A DNA stretch of 64,000 nt, taken from the NCBI GenBank assembly GCA_018806985.1, contig JADANN010000099.1:1488001-1552000 (forward strand), read 5' to 3'. Both the position numbers and the translations under genes were made by a program. Below, piece after piece: positions 45,843 through 58,839 of the stretch. The notes under the pieces were generated by a model. That model searched no databases and was not told the origin of the DNA. It saw only the letters and a program-made list of their open reading frames with translations. The DNA is from Angiostrongylus vasorum. Its lineage: Eukaryota > Nematoda > Chromadorea > Rhabditida > Metastrongylidae. How positions within the stretch are numbered: position 1 is the stretch's first letter; each line of letters starts with the position of its first letter.

Positions 45843-47021
45843 TATGAGTTGGTCATTAAAGCAAAGCAACAAGCTCGGTAATCATGAAAGCTAAGTGGTC
45901 TTGGGAAAAAATTCGGAACAACAATCCTATTTCACATTTGCGCAACCTTTTTGCATTGCATGCTGCTGTCAGTTAGGGTTCATATTTGAAATTTTCATAC
46001 GAATTGTCATCTGATGAAGACGACGACGAGGTTGAGCACCTGGGAACTGCAATGTTTAACAAAAACTCTGTTAATCAGTTGCTAACAATCACGCTCCGAG
46101 CTCTCCAAGCCGTTCACCTTCCTTCATAGTCCATGTGCGATTTTTCCTAGCACGACTATCCCAAGAGTCTTGCGAGAACCGACTACACTAGTGACGAAGG
46201 GAAAATCCTCAAGCAGCAAAAGGGAAATTCTCAAGCAGAAGCCAAACTCACACGCAAGAAAAAGTGTTCGAAGACTTTCGTGAGTGGTGGTTATCTGAAA
46301 GCAGAACGATTGTAAAAAAGTGCTGGATCTGCATAATGTGTAGTAGTAGGTCGTGTAATAGAAATTCACCAATTAATAGTCGATATGAGTCATCACTATG
46401 ACTTGAACTTGGCCAAAGCATTATAGAACGAAACTGAGAACTGATAGGAAGGCAACCTTGGACTGAAGAAGCCACATCAATTCACCGAAACGCTGTGAGC
46501 AGTTCGGTGCTACGCGACACTCATTGCTCAACTTTCTTTGAAATATTTTTTGGGTTTGCCTTCCACACCCATATTCCAAAGCGGCTTCCAAAACTGTACC
46601 AACTGCTACACTATGCTTTACTATATGATGCTCTACCAAGTAGTTTTCGAAGAAATTCAGTCAAACTACCCCCTGTGTGTGGAAAAAACTTAACCTCTGT
46701 TATTTGATGAACACCTCAACACTATTTATGTAGAACTTGTCTGCAGAATAGTTCAAAAAATAGCTCCCGTCAAATTTACAGTTACCAGATTTATTCTTGA
46801 CATCCTCAGACATCCTCGTCAATAAAAGAAGGTGGCGTGTTTGGATGATATTATGAGCTGGACCTAGAAGTGAAGGTGTCGTTTATCGAAAAGAAGTAGC
46901 ACATGACGAGAAGTGAAGTCACGACGTTGGATGAAAAGTAGAATTACACAGAACTAGGTCATATCTGAAACGCATACCTAAGTCTTATCTATCTGTATTT
47001 TTAGGAATGGGATTTTTTCAC
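45843..47021. other. no clear gene; acidic frame and weak hammerhead-like block
   Basis: A plus frame after a possible acceptor near 45976 reads YELSSDEDDDEVEHLG and ends at 46127-46129. It could be a terminal exon, but nothing links to it. At 46463-46502 CTGAAGA and GAAACGCT are spaced like the PLE motif but with a longer insert. Confidence 0.35.
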
Positions 47022-47285
47022 CGAGAGCAGTGGTTAGAAGCTCCCTTCAATAAAAAACACTTTCGATCCCATGCCACAGGTCTACCAAGACTTATTATAC
47101 ATCCTGCAAGGTCAGAAAGCTGTAACAGATCTGTCTGAGAGGATAGCAACACCACCCTAATACGTGGCCAGGATAACGCAAATCGTAGTATGGACCAGAT
47201 GTGCACTCAATTACAGCTAACGATTATTGACCAAGTCGAATGCTTGGCGCATCCCTTAGCGATTGTTCAACGCAGAAAGCTTTAT
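47022..47285 (+). repeat. SINE-like family A, diverged
   Basis: Head 'gagagcagtggttagaagct', then 'agatctgtctgagaggatag' and tail 'agcgattgttcaacgcagaa'. Confidence 0.65.
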
Positions 47286-47608
47286 CTTATGTTAATTCCT
47301 TACTTGTCGACCTCTATGTTATCAGTTTATTTGAGTGTTCTAAGACTATCCATAGGCAGTAGGGTTCATTCTGCCAGCTTCTTATGAGCAATCGGCTCTG
47401 ATGGACATTCATGAGATCGAAGTTAGTTTCGGTTACTTTCTTCTAGTTCTGCTTAGAAACAAATCCACTTACTGCACTTACTGATTGTTGCAATTATGAA
47501 GTGCAATAAGTGTAAGCTAGTAGAAAACAAAAGAGGAACCAATCGTCTTAGATTCTAATGCAAAAGTCACTAAGATGTAAGTCAATAAGTCAAGGATGAA
47601 ATAGAAGC
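47286..47608. other. no gene seen
   Basis: No supported exon or repeat. Confidence 0.4.
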
Positions 47609-47960
47609 GTTCGGCATTGATCAATCTCTAAGAGATGGCCATCATATGCCAATCATCCAACTTCATGATGCATCGGCAGAAAAGATTGAACGCATATGTG
47701 CCTATGCAATGACATGAGGTCCTATCAATATGCTATCCTCCCACACAAGTCTGGTACCAATTTGCCGACCACGGAGGGATGGAAGACTTAGAGATCACTG
47801 AGCGCTGAATCGAAAGAACGGACTGCATTGACAAATAAGCAGGCCACCTCAAGTCATTTTATATGGCAGATATGCGCTCAATCATTCCTTGCGATGCTTG
47901 GCGAAGTCATTGCACCACGCATTCAGGGATTGATAAGATCCGAACCCTTTAACCTTTAAT
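47609..47960. repeat. SINE-like family A inverted pair
   Basis: A minus part (47609-47792, 'cggcattgatcaatctcta' to 'gccgaccacggagggatgg') faces a plus tail part (47825-47960, 'gcagatatgcgctcaatca' to 'cagggattgataagatcc'). Confidence 0.6.
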
Positions 47961-48427
47961 CTACTGCATATTCTGAAATTGATGACTTACACTATCAAGG
48001 TGGTAAAGTAGTTTAATGGCTTGGTTTACTACCTCTTCTGAGAAAGCCACAGTAAGTTGGGTGTCAGAACAATTGTTGTCCCTCGTGATGTCATCGTATC
48101 GATTCGAATAGAGTACAGTGGTGTGTCTTGCATAAACTGGTGAATATTTGTTAATCGTTCTGCTCCACTCTACTCGATTTAACTCAATGCGACGGCTACG
48201 AAGACATACATCTCAAGAAAGAATAGTTTCTACGGACAGTCAACTTAAGTAATCGCGGATCTGAAAAAGTGGATACCGCCGGAAAGCACAGTCACTTGTA
48301 ACGACCTAGTGTACGTTAATTTAAAAGCTAATAATTTGACTACTCATGTCGAGTTTAAAGGGAGTGCGGTGTTAAAATTCTAGTTTAATAATGATTCATC
48401 AGTTGAGGTAATTGATTATAATGATAA
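47961..48427. other. no gene seen
   Basis: No supported exon. Upstream exons of the gene at 48927 may lie here but I could not fix them. Confidence 0.35.
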
Positions 48428-48800
48428 TGGGACGGATAGCATGGTGGTAGTGATGTTCATCATCACGAGCATGGTGCTAGTTCGATTCCGCTCCGAGGTA
48501 ACCGAGCCTCGCATCCCTCCGAGGTCGGGAAATTGGTACCGGACTTGTCTGTGAAAAAAGTCAATCTCTGCAATCCAATTGGGAACGCTCCAGCCCGGCT
48601 ATCTCATGATTTAAGGGAGAATTGCTCGACTAGCATTCTACGACATTCAAGATGAAAATGAAAACCCTCAAGAAGCAACCGAAGCCACACGTAAAAAACT
48701 TGGAAGACCTTCATGGACAATGGTTGCTAGGAAACGAATTGAATGTGAGAGGTGCAGGGATCCGCAGAGTAGATGCGAAGACGAGTCATATAAAACATAA
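48428..48800 (+). repeat. SINE-like family B, full length
   Basis: The best B copy: head 'ggatagcatggtggtagtga', B-box-like 'ctagttcgattccg', central domain 'tcgggaaattggtaccggac', tail ending 'ggatccgcagagtagatgcg'. Confidence 0.8.
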
Positions 48801-48926
48801 AAAAAAGTTATTTATCAACGCAAATAAGTAGCACTCCATCCAACAACGTGTTTCACTAAACTGTTTTTTAAAAGTGCCTTTTTCACCTCGATTCATTTGA
48901 CTCTTTGTAATACTTTGGCATTACAG

Positions 48927-49563
48927 GTAGAAACAGCTGTCGAAGATGACTTGCAGAAGTACTTAAAGTAAGCGCCAATCTCATGAATAGTCTTTTGTAG
49001 TACGTACAGGTAATGGATAATAAATGTCTTCAACTACATTTATAAATACTTAGAGCGCTAGATTCAAATATGGAAACAGCGTCGCTCATTACCTCATATC
49101 CTGCTTCCCAAAGTCCTAGAGGTTTGTGTTACCCATTGCTATGGTTTTTTCATTAAAAGCTAATTCTAAAAAACCTGCTTTTTTGAAGATTCCTATGGTT
49201 TCCCTATTAGAGACGTTTTCGAATCGGATAGGTGCTCTTCAAAATCTCCAGAACATGAAGGCGATCTTGGCATGTTCTTCAAAGGTGAGTTCCATCTATC
49301 GAAATTTGTTTGCGCAAGTTAGGGACGAAGAACGGCCGTGCACGGTAATACGATTTCACGGGAGGTGGCTAAATGTGAAATAAAGAGGTGTACGTCAAAT
49401 CCAACGCCACTGATACTTCATAACCGGGCATTTTCTGCACGAATAACAAGGGTCCTGTAATCTAACTGTCCAATGCTGGTCTTCTCGTCTTCTCGCCTTT
49501 CGCCTCCTGTAGGGCAATCACATGGAATTTGATGAGATTGATGGCTTCAGGAACAGCGTAAAG
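48927..49563 (+). CDS. unrecognised gene, chain of four exons
   Basis: Exons 48927-48967, 49054-49121, 49160-49284 and 49513-49563 join with matching phases. They give about 95 residues that begin VETAVEDDLQKYLKAL and include SLLETFSNRIGALQNLQNMK. The charged, heptad-like pattern suggests helices, possibly coiled coil, with no membrane segment. The first three junctions have GT and AG. The last donor (GTCGGC) is poor, and the frame stays open to a TAA near 49749, with AATAAA near 49674 inside, so 49513 onwards could be the final exon. I do not recognise the family, and the 5' exons are not identified. Confidence 0.5.
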
Positions 49564-49749
49564 GTCGGCATCAAAAAGAACGGTTTTCTAACTGTACGGC
49601 AAGAAGCGCACTCGTGTCGTGCGCGTGCTTCTTTATTGTACTCGGTCGTATTAGGTTTTTTACCTCAGATTCTCAATAAAAGATTGCGATGCTATTATTT
49701 GTGTGTTGTGAACACTAATAACTTCTATACTTCTTTCAAACTAGAATAA

Positions 49750-51589
49750 CTTATTGATGTCCAATGGAATTATGGTAAGCATTCCACATGACAAAAGTGG
49801 AGCAATAGGCATCAAATCGCGGCTACCAAGATAATGCTTGTGAAAAAAATTTTTGGGAGCAAGAGAGTGACTCAGGTACTCCTGAAGTTTGTCGTAGAAA
49901 CAAAGCTTGAGACTTTCTTTGAAAAGACTTTGCATCCATTTATTAGAAGTGTGCAATTAAGAGATATTTTGAAGTACTATTTTCCGTTTCATGTTCACTT
50001 TCGATGATGGAGAGTGACGATACAGACGATGAAGACATAATCTCGAAGAAGACGACGGCATCAACCAATAGTAGGAGTACTCAAAAAAATTTCCATGCAG
50101 CCATCTGAACCATGGATAGAGGTGGTGACAGTAAATTAAAACCGAAACATTGACCAACTATAGCTTAAAATTTCAGGAACGTGTCCAAGGGACAGCTTTT
50201 GGAATCAGCGCTTTCACCACCAACGAAAAAAAGTGAAAATTACTTGGTTTTTTCACTCTTTTCTTAGTTCTTTTACTTACTATCGACTGTAATGACTAAA
50301 GTACAGAGTTAATTATTGGCTGATGGGAAAGAATTTCCGTTACATACTAGTCCATAGGGAACCTATTCGGTGTAATGGAGATGACGACGTGCAAGTGGAT
50401 TATAAGTTTATCGAGTATGGACGACAATGCAACTCATAGCAGCTTGCAAAATTGAAATCCACGCCGTTGGATTTCTATCTAAAGGAGATCGAGGGTATTC
50501 CTGTCGCAAAAGTTCGTTGTCAACTTCTTTCTCGCCTAGCAGTTTTACGTCGGCAAGGTTCGAAAGATTTCCTTTTCTTTCTTAGATAACAGCGTACAAG
50601 TACACTTTTTTGCTTCTGCTGTATTCAATGGACAATGTTCCCCAGCTAAGGATGTTGCATCACGCGTTGTTCGAGCTATGATAATCTTTATCCTCACACT
50701 TTACTGAAAACAACGCTTAGGACGAGTTTGTTAACAGTACGTTTAGGTGAAGCCGAACAAAAGGTGTTTTGCAGAGAAGGAAAGGACAAACTAAATTGTC
50801 TCTGGTGTACCTGTACGTCGGAATTCCGGACCTGGTCCATGCGCTCCATTGATAGGTACCCTTACATTGTTTCTTTGGGTTGATTAAGGGCCGCATACGA
50901 CGCAAATGTTTCGCATGGAATCGACACTTCTTGCAATGAACACTTTTACACGCAATCTTCATTTTTTGTGGTCACCGTTGAAACGATCTTAGCGGAGAAA
51001 TTTGGCAAGCACTGATTAAAAGGTAACTCAACTCCAATCGAATCTTTAGTCCTATCATCGCGATCTCCTGCACATTATCACTACAGATGCTCTAAACGTT
51101 CACAAAACACATCTGGATGAGAAGAGGGTCTCGCGATGTGCTGAGGAAGTAACAATTAATTTTGTTTCCTGCTGAGCACCACCACACTCCTCCGATTCTG
51201 TCAGGTCAATAAGTGTTCTCTTTTTGGCTTCTTCTGAGCGAGCTGCTTGGAAAGTACTCCCCATTTTCCGTGCATGTACCAGTCAAAAGGCCTCTTTCAG
51301 GAATAGGGCTTTCAATATTTCCTATAGTGATTTACATTTAACCTTGAGAAGGACAATGTGTCTTGGTTTACTCATAGGATTACACGAAGACACTACAAGT
51401 CATTATTGTGATTAACGTTTCGGCAACGTCTTTTTTAAAACTACGATGATTCGAGTACATTGTGATTAGGCCATCTTAGTCGAGGTTGAATCGAGTTCAC
51501 TGGAGCACAACGTGAATTAAAATGTTCGCAAATTCTCTTCCACTTTCTGCTTTATCTCATCTATCGCAATTACAATGTCTTCATTTTTT
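49750..51589. other. no gene seen
   Basis: 1.8 kb without a supported exon. A minus-strand remnant at 51405-51440 (GACGTTGCC, GAAACGTT) looks like the right half of the PLE hammerhead block. Confidence 0.4.
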
Positions 51590-51955
51590 GTTTACTGCCT
51601 ATTCCTTTTCATCGCACGGTACTACTTGAAATGCAACCACCGGGATGTTGAAATATGACCAAAACTCGGAACATCAAGCGAGTTTCGAACCCGTGACTAC
51701 CCTTTTTGGAGGCGCAATTGTTACTCACCACACCTAACCGAGGCCCTTATTTTGCCTTTGCTCTCAAATTATTCCCGTTGACGGGTGATAGCCCTGATAG
51801 AGTAAAAAATGTGGCTGAGAGGAAGTTAACACAAGGACTAATGATATGATGGATAACGCGTAAACCACGGAAACGTTAACCACGGGTTCCAAGCACTAAG
51901 GTTCCAAGTTTTGCTCATATCTCAGCGTCCTTATGTTGTGGTTGCACATTACAAT
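51590..51955. repeat. family C foldback copy
   Basis: The plus arm from 'ttgtttactgcctattcctt' and the minus arm ending 'gctcatatctcagcgtcct' flank 'cccgttgacgggtgatag'. The arms are about 150 bp each. Confidence 0.65.
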
Positions 51956-53840
51956 CACATTGTCTTCAAAATGCAGATGTGCTCATAGCTTCTCAAAACT
52001 ATTCAGCTGTTCAGTTCCATTACTTTAAACTCAGCAGCCCCTCAATCGTGGTAGCCTAAAAATTTCTGTCAGACGGCAGAGTTTAATGAATCCTTTTATC
52101 TTTACCTACTCTTTAATTTCTTCAATTCTTTCGACAGGTGTGGGTTTCTGTAACTTGTAATTCTGTTTCCGGAATCTCCTCTTCTCCTGAGTCATACTCA
52201 AACATCAACCATAAATATTTCTCAAAATTATTTACGTTCTGTGATTCCAAGCAGAAGCAGTTAATCCGCTTCAGACTCGGTGTGATCCAATATCTTAGGT
52301 CATGGAGCACCACATTGTTCGACCGCTCACCACCGACCCTATCGTCATCACATTGGTCCTCATCCTCCGACACCTGAGATTTTCCCTTTTTTCTCAGCTC
52401 CTCATCTTCTTAACTATCACTATCAATGAGCAGTGGATCGAAGATTAAGTTTAATTCTTCTTCCGCTGAGATGATTCAAGCATAATTATGAGCAAGGTAG
52501 CATTTCTAATCGAAGAGATCGAGGACAATTTATTGAATTTCAACACAGTATTCTTATAGTCACATACACGCCACGTTGCCTGTATATTTGCTCTATAAAG
52601 GAGAGTTAATCGCAAGAAGGTTGCAGGAAGAGCCTTCACCTAATTAGGGTTCCTGATAGTTCTACAGCAGGGAAACTAGCAGGAAGGCTCTTCCAAAAGC
52701 AGTATACTGAGTGCGCTTGCTTTGAGTGGAGTATTGTCCTCACACCTGAAGTTCGACTTAATTTGATTTCCACTCGCTTCGTCTTATGTTCACTGAATGG
52801 CATATAGAATGCAGACCATCATACAATGCACAGAGCTATTCTGTGTAGTTAATAATTTACAAAACTGATTATCGGATGGGTGAGCTCATCAACCTAAACA
52901 TAGTGCTATTGGTGAAGTTGAAAGAGAGGCAGTGAGGATATTACAGATGAGGAGAGAGATAAAACAGCTTTGCGTTTCGCTACGATTCATTGGCTTTTTA
53001 GATGGAAAATATTAAAAAGACAATGCTTGATGAGAACGGTGCACATAATTCATATGTGTGGGCACGTGTGCCGTAATGAGTTGACTTCAATTCATCGCGC
53101 TCAAAGCGAAAAAGTGCACATTAAATAGAACTAAGTGCCATAAAATATTAGGCGTTGAGGTCTAAGTGATAGATGAAAGGACCATACTCGAAACGTACTG
53201 CGCTGACATTAGAAGCGCGAAACAGTGAAATTCAAACCGAGGGATCGAGCTATTCAGGCGACTCCTCCAGAATGCGATAGCGTGTTGCGCCATGCAAGCT
53301 CCTACGACAGGACAACTAGCAGTAGCGGTGAGTAGATTTAACAACTTTTGAACTCATGAAACATTTCAAAACTAAGTTTCTTCGGTGAATTGTTATCATG
53401 ATTGAAAAACAATTTATCTCTCACTGTACACTAACGCCTCCGTCGTAGAATGTTTCTAAAATGCTATCTATATTAGCTGAATCGTTCAAGCTACTGTACG
53501 TCGAAATTTCCCCTCTCCCATTTCCAGCTAATAGTAAAACTGTAGCTACGGTAGGTACTGCTCATGGCTACGTTTTCGAGAAAAACAGTGGAAATAAATG
53601 GCCTTATATCCATATCCTGGAACTCCTGGCGTTCCTCATTTGACCGACCGAAGCCCACTGAGTAGTTGTGTTGAAGGGACAGCCACTATTGGAAATTCAA
53701 CCTAACCACTCATTTGGTGATGGCAGGATTACGAGCTTTGACGTGTTTTTGTAATCATTATCTTATTGCTACCCATTATTTCTTGTCTCACTACTTTTTT
53801 CTAAATTCTGATCAATTTGTATCCACTTATTAGCTACTTA
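51956..53840. other. no supported gene
   Basis: A minus frame at 52122-52400 is acidic (SEDEDQCDDD, EYDSGEEEIPETELQV) and could be a degenerate exon. A plus segment 53229-53334 ends at a good donor (GGTGAGTAG). Neither joins to another exon in phase. Confidence 0.35.
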
Positions 53841-54054
53841 CTAGGATACTTGGATGCCCGTCTTCACTGGTCGTGTAGGCAGCAGCACAATTTCCATTTT
53901 TCGGAGTTCTCATAGTTTAGCTACTTTAACTCCTTGGAGTCCCGAGTTCAGCTTAGCCAAAGTCTTTCTCATGGGTCGATGAATCCTTCCGTTGTACATC
54001 GCAGCCCGACACCCAGGAATACCTCCCAGCCACGATGAGGCATTAAACCGTTGA
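53841..54054 (-). repeat. family D repeat, internally deleted
   Basis: Reverse copy from 'aggatacttggatgcccgtc' to 'ccacgatgaggcattaaacc', with the middle missing. Confidence 0.65.
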
Positions 54055-54780
54055 GTTGGGCTTTTTAATTACGGGACACCGTTTATTATTTCATATCGGG
54101 TTGCACTTTATTATTTTATTTTTCGTTCCTATGATGTCTAATTGTGCCTTTTTTATCTTCTCATCAATTATTTTTCCACTTTTAGTCTTCTTTGTGTCTC
54201 TTTGAAACTTCATTCTGCCTATCGTCACCTTTTTCAGGCTTGCTATACAGCAGTACATTGGAGACGTCTGAGTTTTTTATTTTAATTTATGACATATAAT
54301 ATTACATCTGGGCAGTTTTTAAAAAACCGGCATTTTGCTAGGAAGCTAAAAAAATCTTTTTGTTAAATGACCTTTTAAACTGAAAGCATAAGGAAAATGA
54401 GTAATCCATGAAATCTTTGCTCCCTAACTGTGTTCGTATCACTCTTTTTTCAGTATAGCTTCTTCAAAACAATTCAAAGTTTTAGTAGTTCCAGCTGATG
54501 GCACATTTGAATTAATCAAGCCCACTTTTAGGCCATATCGTCAGTTTATCACTCCTGAGATGACAGTTTGCTCTCCACTATTCTCAACAAGAGTATGTTG
54601 CATTCACAAAAGAAGTATACTACCATTCTTAGTGCAGTAATGATAATATTAATACGTAACAATAGTTTTGAGATAAGACATTCAATAATGAATTGGCAAT
54701 ATAGACATAAAGTGATTTGAATAGGAATGAAATGAACGATGATAAGAAAGACGATCGCAGGTCTTGTGCTGTCCATTCAG
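54055..54780. other. no gene seen
   Basis: AT-rich, no supported exon or repeat. Confidence 0.4.
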
Positions 54781-55347
54781 AGTCGACAGCAGTCGCCTCA
54801 AACTGGCGAAGATGACGGCACAAAAGAAGGAATTGCATCACTTCGCTGCGTTTCATCGTCTGAATCGGTATTTTAAACCATTTCGCAGGTTAAATGATGG
54901 GGTGTTCTCATGGTTTTCTATTCATGAGCATCCACAACACCCTTCGTTTTTCGCGATCTTAAGCTACCAGATGATGTCATATACAAAGAGCATGTTGTTG
55001 ATCCGGGGTTGGGATCGAACCAGAGATCGTGTGTGCACGATACGGGCTTTCTCACAGTGCGCTACAGATTCCCTACTTCTCTGGACGTTACCGTGAGAGT
55101 TCTCGCTTGTTCAGATGTTGTTATAGTTAAAGATCAGCATGATGTTAGCAAGGCTGAAAGGGATTGCCTATCCCAAGCCATTCGTTGTGCAATCAACATC
55201 ATGATATTTATGAACCCGTACCACATTCACATGATTTCTTTGCAGCATGCATCAACTCAAATAGACGAATATGATGACAATATGATGTTATCCTCAGAAG
55301 ATGATGAAGCAAAGAATGGTCGAGTAGAAGTTACTTATGGGGGGTGA
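54781..55347 (+). CDS. possible exons of an unrecognised gene
   Basis: Segment 54781-54867 (acceptor CCATTCAG, donor GGTATT) gives 29 codons including SPQTGEDDGTKEGIASLRC. A later frame after the acceptor GCTTGTTCAG (about 55113) reads KDQHDVSKAERDCLSQAIRC, then an acidic end (LSSEDDEAKNGRVEV), and stops near 55347. Their phases do not join directly, so a third exon would be needed. A tRNA-like SINE fragment (about 55000-55075, minus) lies between them. I cannot assign a function, and these may be remnants. Confidence 0.25.
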
Positions 55348-55744
55348 TGACGTGCAGGTAGTTACTAAATTTAACCCCTCCAAACAGTTGATTAACATTC
55401 ACACTGATTCAGGTGACTGTCTCCCTTTTTTGGCGTCTTTTAATGGGGGAACGTCTTCAATTGGCAAAGTACTGAAATAAACACAGCGCTGAACCCTTCA
55501 GTTCACAGTGATTCCATAGTAATGACTTCGTCACCTAGTTTTTTTCTTCGCTGCCACGATGTGAAGAAACCCACTACCACCTCCCAGATCCGTAACTTCC
55601 GCTTTGTAGGTTCAAACTACTTCGAATAAAATTTACGTGTTTTTTGGGTCATCTCTGAAAGAGTTCTTGAGCAGGAAAATTAAGACGACGTGAACAAAGT
55701 GATGAATTTGGGAGATCAACCCAGGTCAGAATTCACACAATTGT

Positions 55745-56015
55745 GAAACAACCACAGTGGTGCTGAGATATTTGCAAAGCTCCGCACCTCAGGTGTCTGC
55801 GGTGGGGAACGAACGCGCTATTATCTTTTCCGGGTCCAACGCGTTCACCACCACACCATGCGGGTCCTTCGTTTCGCCCTTCTCTCAACTAGTTGTATCG
55901 ATTTTTTTTGTCATCAGCAATCACCTGTCAACGGGATTGATCTGAGGAGCACGAATCGGTATTGAGCCCAGTTAAACTGAGGCTATAGTTGAAATTCACA
56001 ATGTTGACTTTTTTA
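55745..56015 (+). repeat. family C, full plus copy
   Basis: From 'accacagtggtgctgagata' to 'tgttgacttttttatttact'. Confidence 0.72.
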
Positions 56016-56029
56016 TTTACTGCCTGCCG

Positions 56030-56245
56030 TTGGCGTGATCGATAGAACTAGCTGAGAGACAAGCGAAACTAAGAACCCACATGGTATGGTGGTGAACGCG
56101 CTAGCCTCCGGAAAGGGTAATAGCGCGTTCGTTCCCTACACGTGCAGTCAGTTCTGCAGATATCTCAGCGTCACTGTGGTTGTTTCACAAATAATACCCT
56201 ACCGTGAACATTTGTAAAAGGCAGTAAATAAAATAGTCACACAAC
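56030..56245 (-). repeat. family C arm, inverted to the previous copy
   Basis: From 'cgatagaactagctgagaga' to 'aggcagtaaataaaatagtc'. With 55745-56015 it forms a large foldback. Confidence 0.7.
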
Positions 56246-56499
56246 TCTGTCCATGCTCATCCATAATAATTCTTAACCTTGAACACGAGTTGTTCTAAAA
56301 ATTAAACTTAAGATTAATAATTTTTGTCACTAATCAGATTTTCCACTAAAAAGTATTCTTTGCTAATGTTTGAGCCACCTCTCAAAGGTTTTCAGGTATT
56401 GGGACCTAGTAGTGTTTCGAATCATCAGTTACTAATTATGTGATAACCAGAACCACAAAGTGCAGGTGTTATAGAGCGATGTGTAGCATTTAGATTATC

Positions 56500-56715
56500 G
56501 CATGGCTTTTGCCTTGTTATGGTGATTGCAGATAGCAGCTTGAGGTAGAAAAGCCGTGCGTAAAACATGATCTGCTGAAAAGGGTAATGGCCGTTCGATC
56601 TGGCCAAGGGTCCAAGTTTTGCAAATATTTCACATCGTAGTGGTTGTACTTCACATCATACCCTATCATGAAAAATAATAACAGGCAGTAAATACAAAGT
56701 TAACACTGTAGTCTG
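56500..56715 (-). repeat. family C arm, diverged
   Basis: Minus arm ending 'aacaggcagtaaatacaaag', with an eroded tRNA-like block. Confidence 0.55.
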
Positions 56716-58839
56716 TACCTTGTACCTATTACCAAATGGTCTGTACCTTGTTGTCCATTGCGAAGTTTTTTTAAAAAACTATTTGTACAAAGACTTATAA
56801 CTTTTGCCAAGAATACTGGTGCATATTACGGATTGACTTACACGGAATGATAACGACGAAAGCCGAAAATGATTTGCGGTCTAAAGTTAGCAGGAAATAT
56901 TGGTAGCCTTTGAAGGTAGGTTTATAGAGCTGTGTTCATCATTCATGGTAGGTCACTCTGGTTGGAAAGAACTTCGAAATGATCATCCGAAAGGCTAGCT
57001 TAGAGTAACCCTTTAACATAGAACACCGCCATCCTAGAAGAAACACAGGTGAAGACGGCAAGCCTCACCTTGGTTCACAAAAACATGGAAGCTTATATAA
57101 TATCGAAATAAACACGGTAATAGCTGTAGGTACATAGGAACCTGCTGCTCCCACAGAAAAGAAGTGATGTCTCATAACCCTATTTGTAATTGAGGAATGT
57201 GGTGGTAATGGCTCAATGGATTGCTCAGATGCAAACGATTAGGTTCGACACAATTTTTATTTACTGCACTTTAAAAAGAGCTGTTTGTTGTAAGATCACA
57301 ACGTATCTGCAGCAATAAACTCAGAAATCGGAAAAGCACCTTTTTAAGCTTGAGAAAAAAAACTGAGGTAAATGGGTTTTTTCAAAGTTCCTGAGTTGTT
57401 TGAGTGATTTAACACGTTGTTCATTTAATTTTAAAAAAAAGTGATGTTGAGGAGAAAGAAAAGATCAATGAAAGGAAGATATGCATCCATTGATCTCCCT
57501 CACTCTTCAGTTCCCAGCCTTCTATCTCAGAGCTCATGTGGCGTACTTTACGAAGCGGATAAGGTCAACAAGGCTTTGCAAGTTAAACGTAGTCCAAAAG
57601 CGACCTTGTGTTGCTCTGAAGCTCAGGCAGATTTCGCCTATCGATTCGCCGTTTCTCCTATGTTGGATTGACATATACGTAAGCGTGTTGATTAGTGCGT
57701 GCGTAGATATGCTTACGTCTATGTGAATTCTTTCCTGTACTCTATCCGAGCAAAAGCCTAAAACACTTGGAAACACATGGAAAATGGTTAGGGAGGCGCC
57801 TCCAAGGAATAAGCTCTTCTGCACTGCAACCTCCACACTAAACCTTCAATAGGTTACACTTGATAAGCGACTCATGAAACAAAAACTGTTCTGCTTGTAA
57901 GCTTGTATCACTGGATAAAGCTGGCTACGATATATCAGGTGTTTGAGAAAAGACTCGGGTCTTCTGAAGCCACAGCTTTAAACAACTGAAAATGGGTTTC
58001 GGCATTAGTTGAAATATGCTGTAGTTCACAAGTTTGGTCTAGCTGAAAAAAATCTGATCTATTCGTGGAGGACGAGAATGCTCATCTCTGACAATTCTCT
58101 CCTCATCATGGTGAGTAGACGTGCTGTATTCAGTAAATGACGAACCGACCATATAAAACATGTCCCAATCGCAATGACATGCTCACGACGCTCGCCCATT
58201 ACATCTGTCGACATCACAAGGACTTGTCGCACCGCAGCACTTCCATAGCTACTAGACTCCAAAGGTGGTAGAGTTCATGAAACTCATTCTGTCGAGTGGA
58301 ACAGAGTTCATGGTAGTGTGACGTTGTTTAAGACAAATATCTCTTCCGAGAGCCAATTTATGCTGCCTAAATCTACAATGAATTAGCATCTGTGCTTACA
58401 ATGCATGCACACTGGCATCTTGTCCTCTTATAAGAATGCGATGAGACAGGCTAAAGACAGCGACATTACACACATTGGTCGGATGAGAAGGCACAACTTA
58501 TGAAACGCGGTTTGTGATACCACGAAGGAATTCTGGCGCTTTTCTGAATGATGGACGTGGTAGCTCCATATTGGAAGGTACTATAGCGAAATAAACCATA
58601 GTAAATCAAAAAGTTTTGCATCACTGATATCATGGTCGTTCAAGTTTTACACGTCATCGAAAGGAGATGAAGTTCGAGATGAATCCGTAGGATTCGTGAG
58701 GCTAGATCGCAAAATCATCGTGAAACGGGAGTTGTTCATACCTTCACCCATCTTTTAGGAAAAGATCGTTGTCTAAGGCACTAATGAAGGAATAAGAAAA
58801 ATATATCTGCTACGTCTAAGACAGCACTAAAAAGTCTCA
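56716..58839. other. no gene seen
   Basis: 2.1 kb with only short overlapping frames. No splice-linked exon or repeat copy found. Confidence 0.45.

Noticed and set aside
57534..57836. A 100-codon minus frame
   Set aside because: Overlapping plus frames of similar length and no motif; looks like chance in low-stop sequence.
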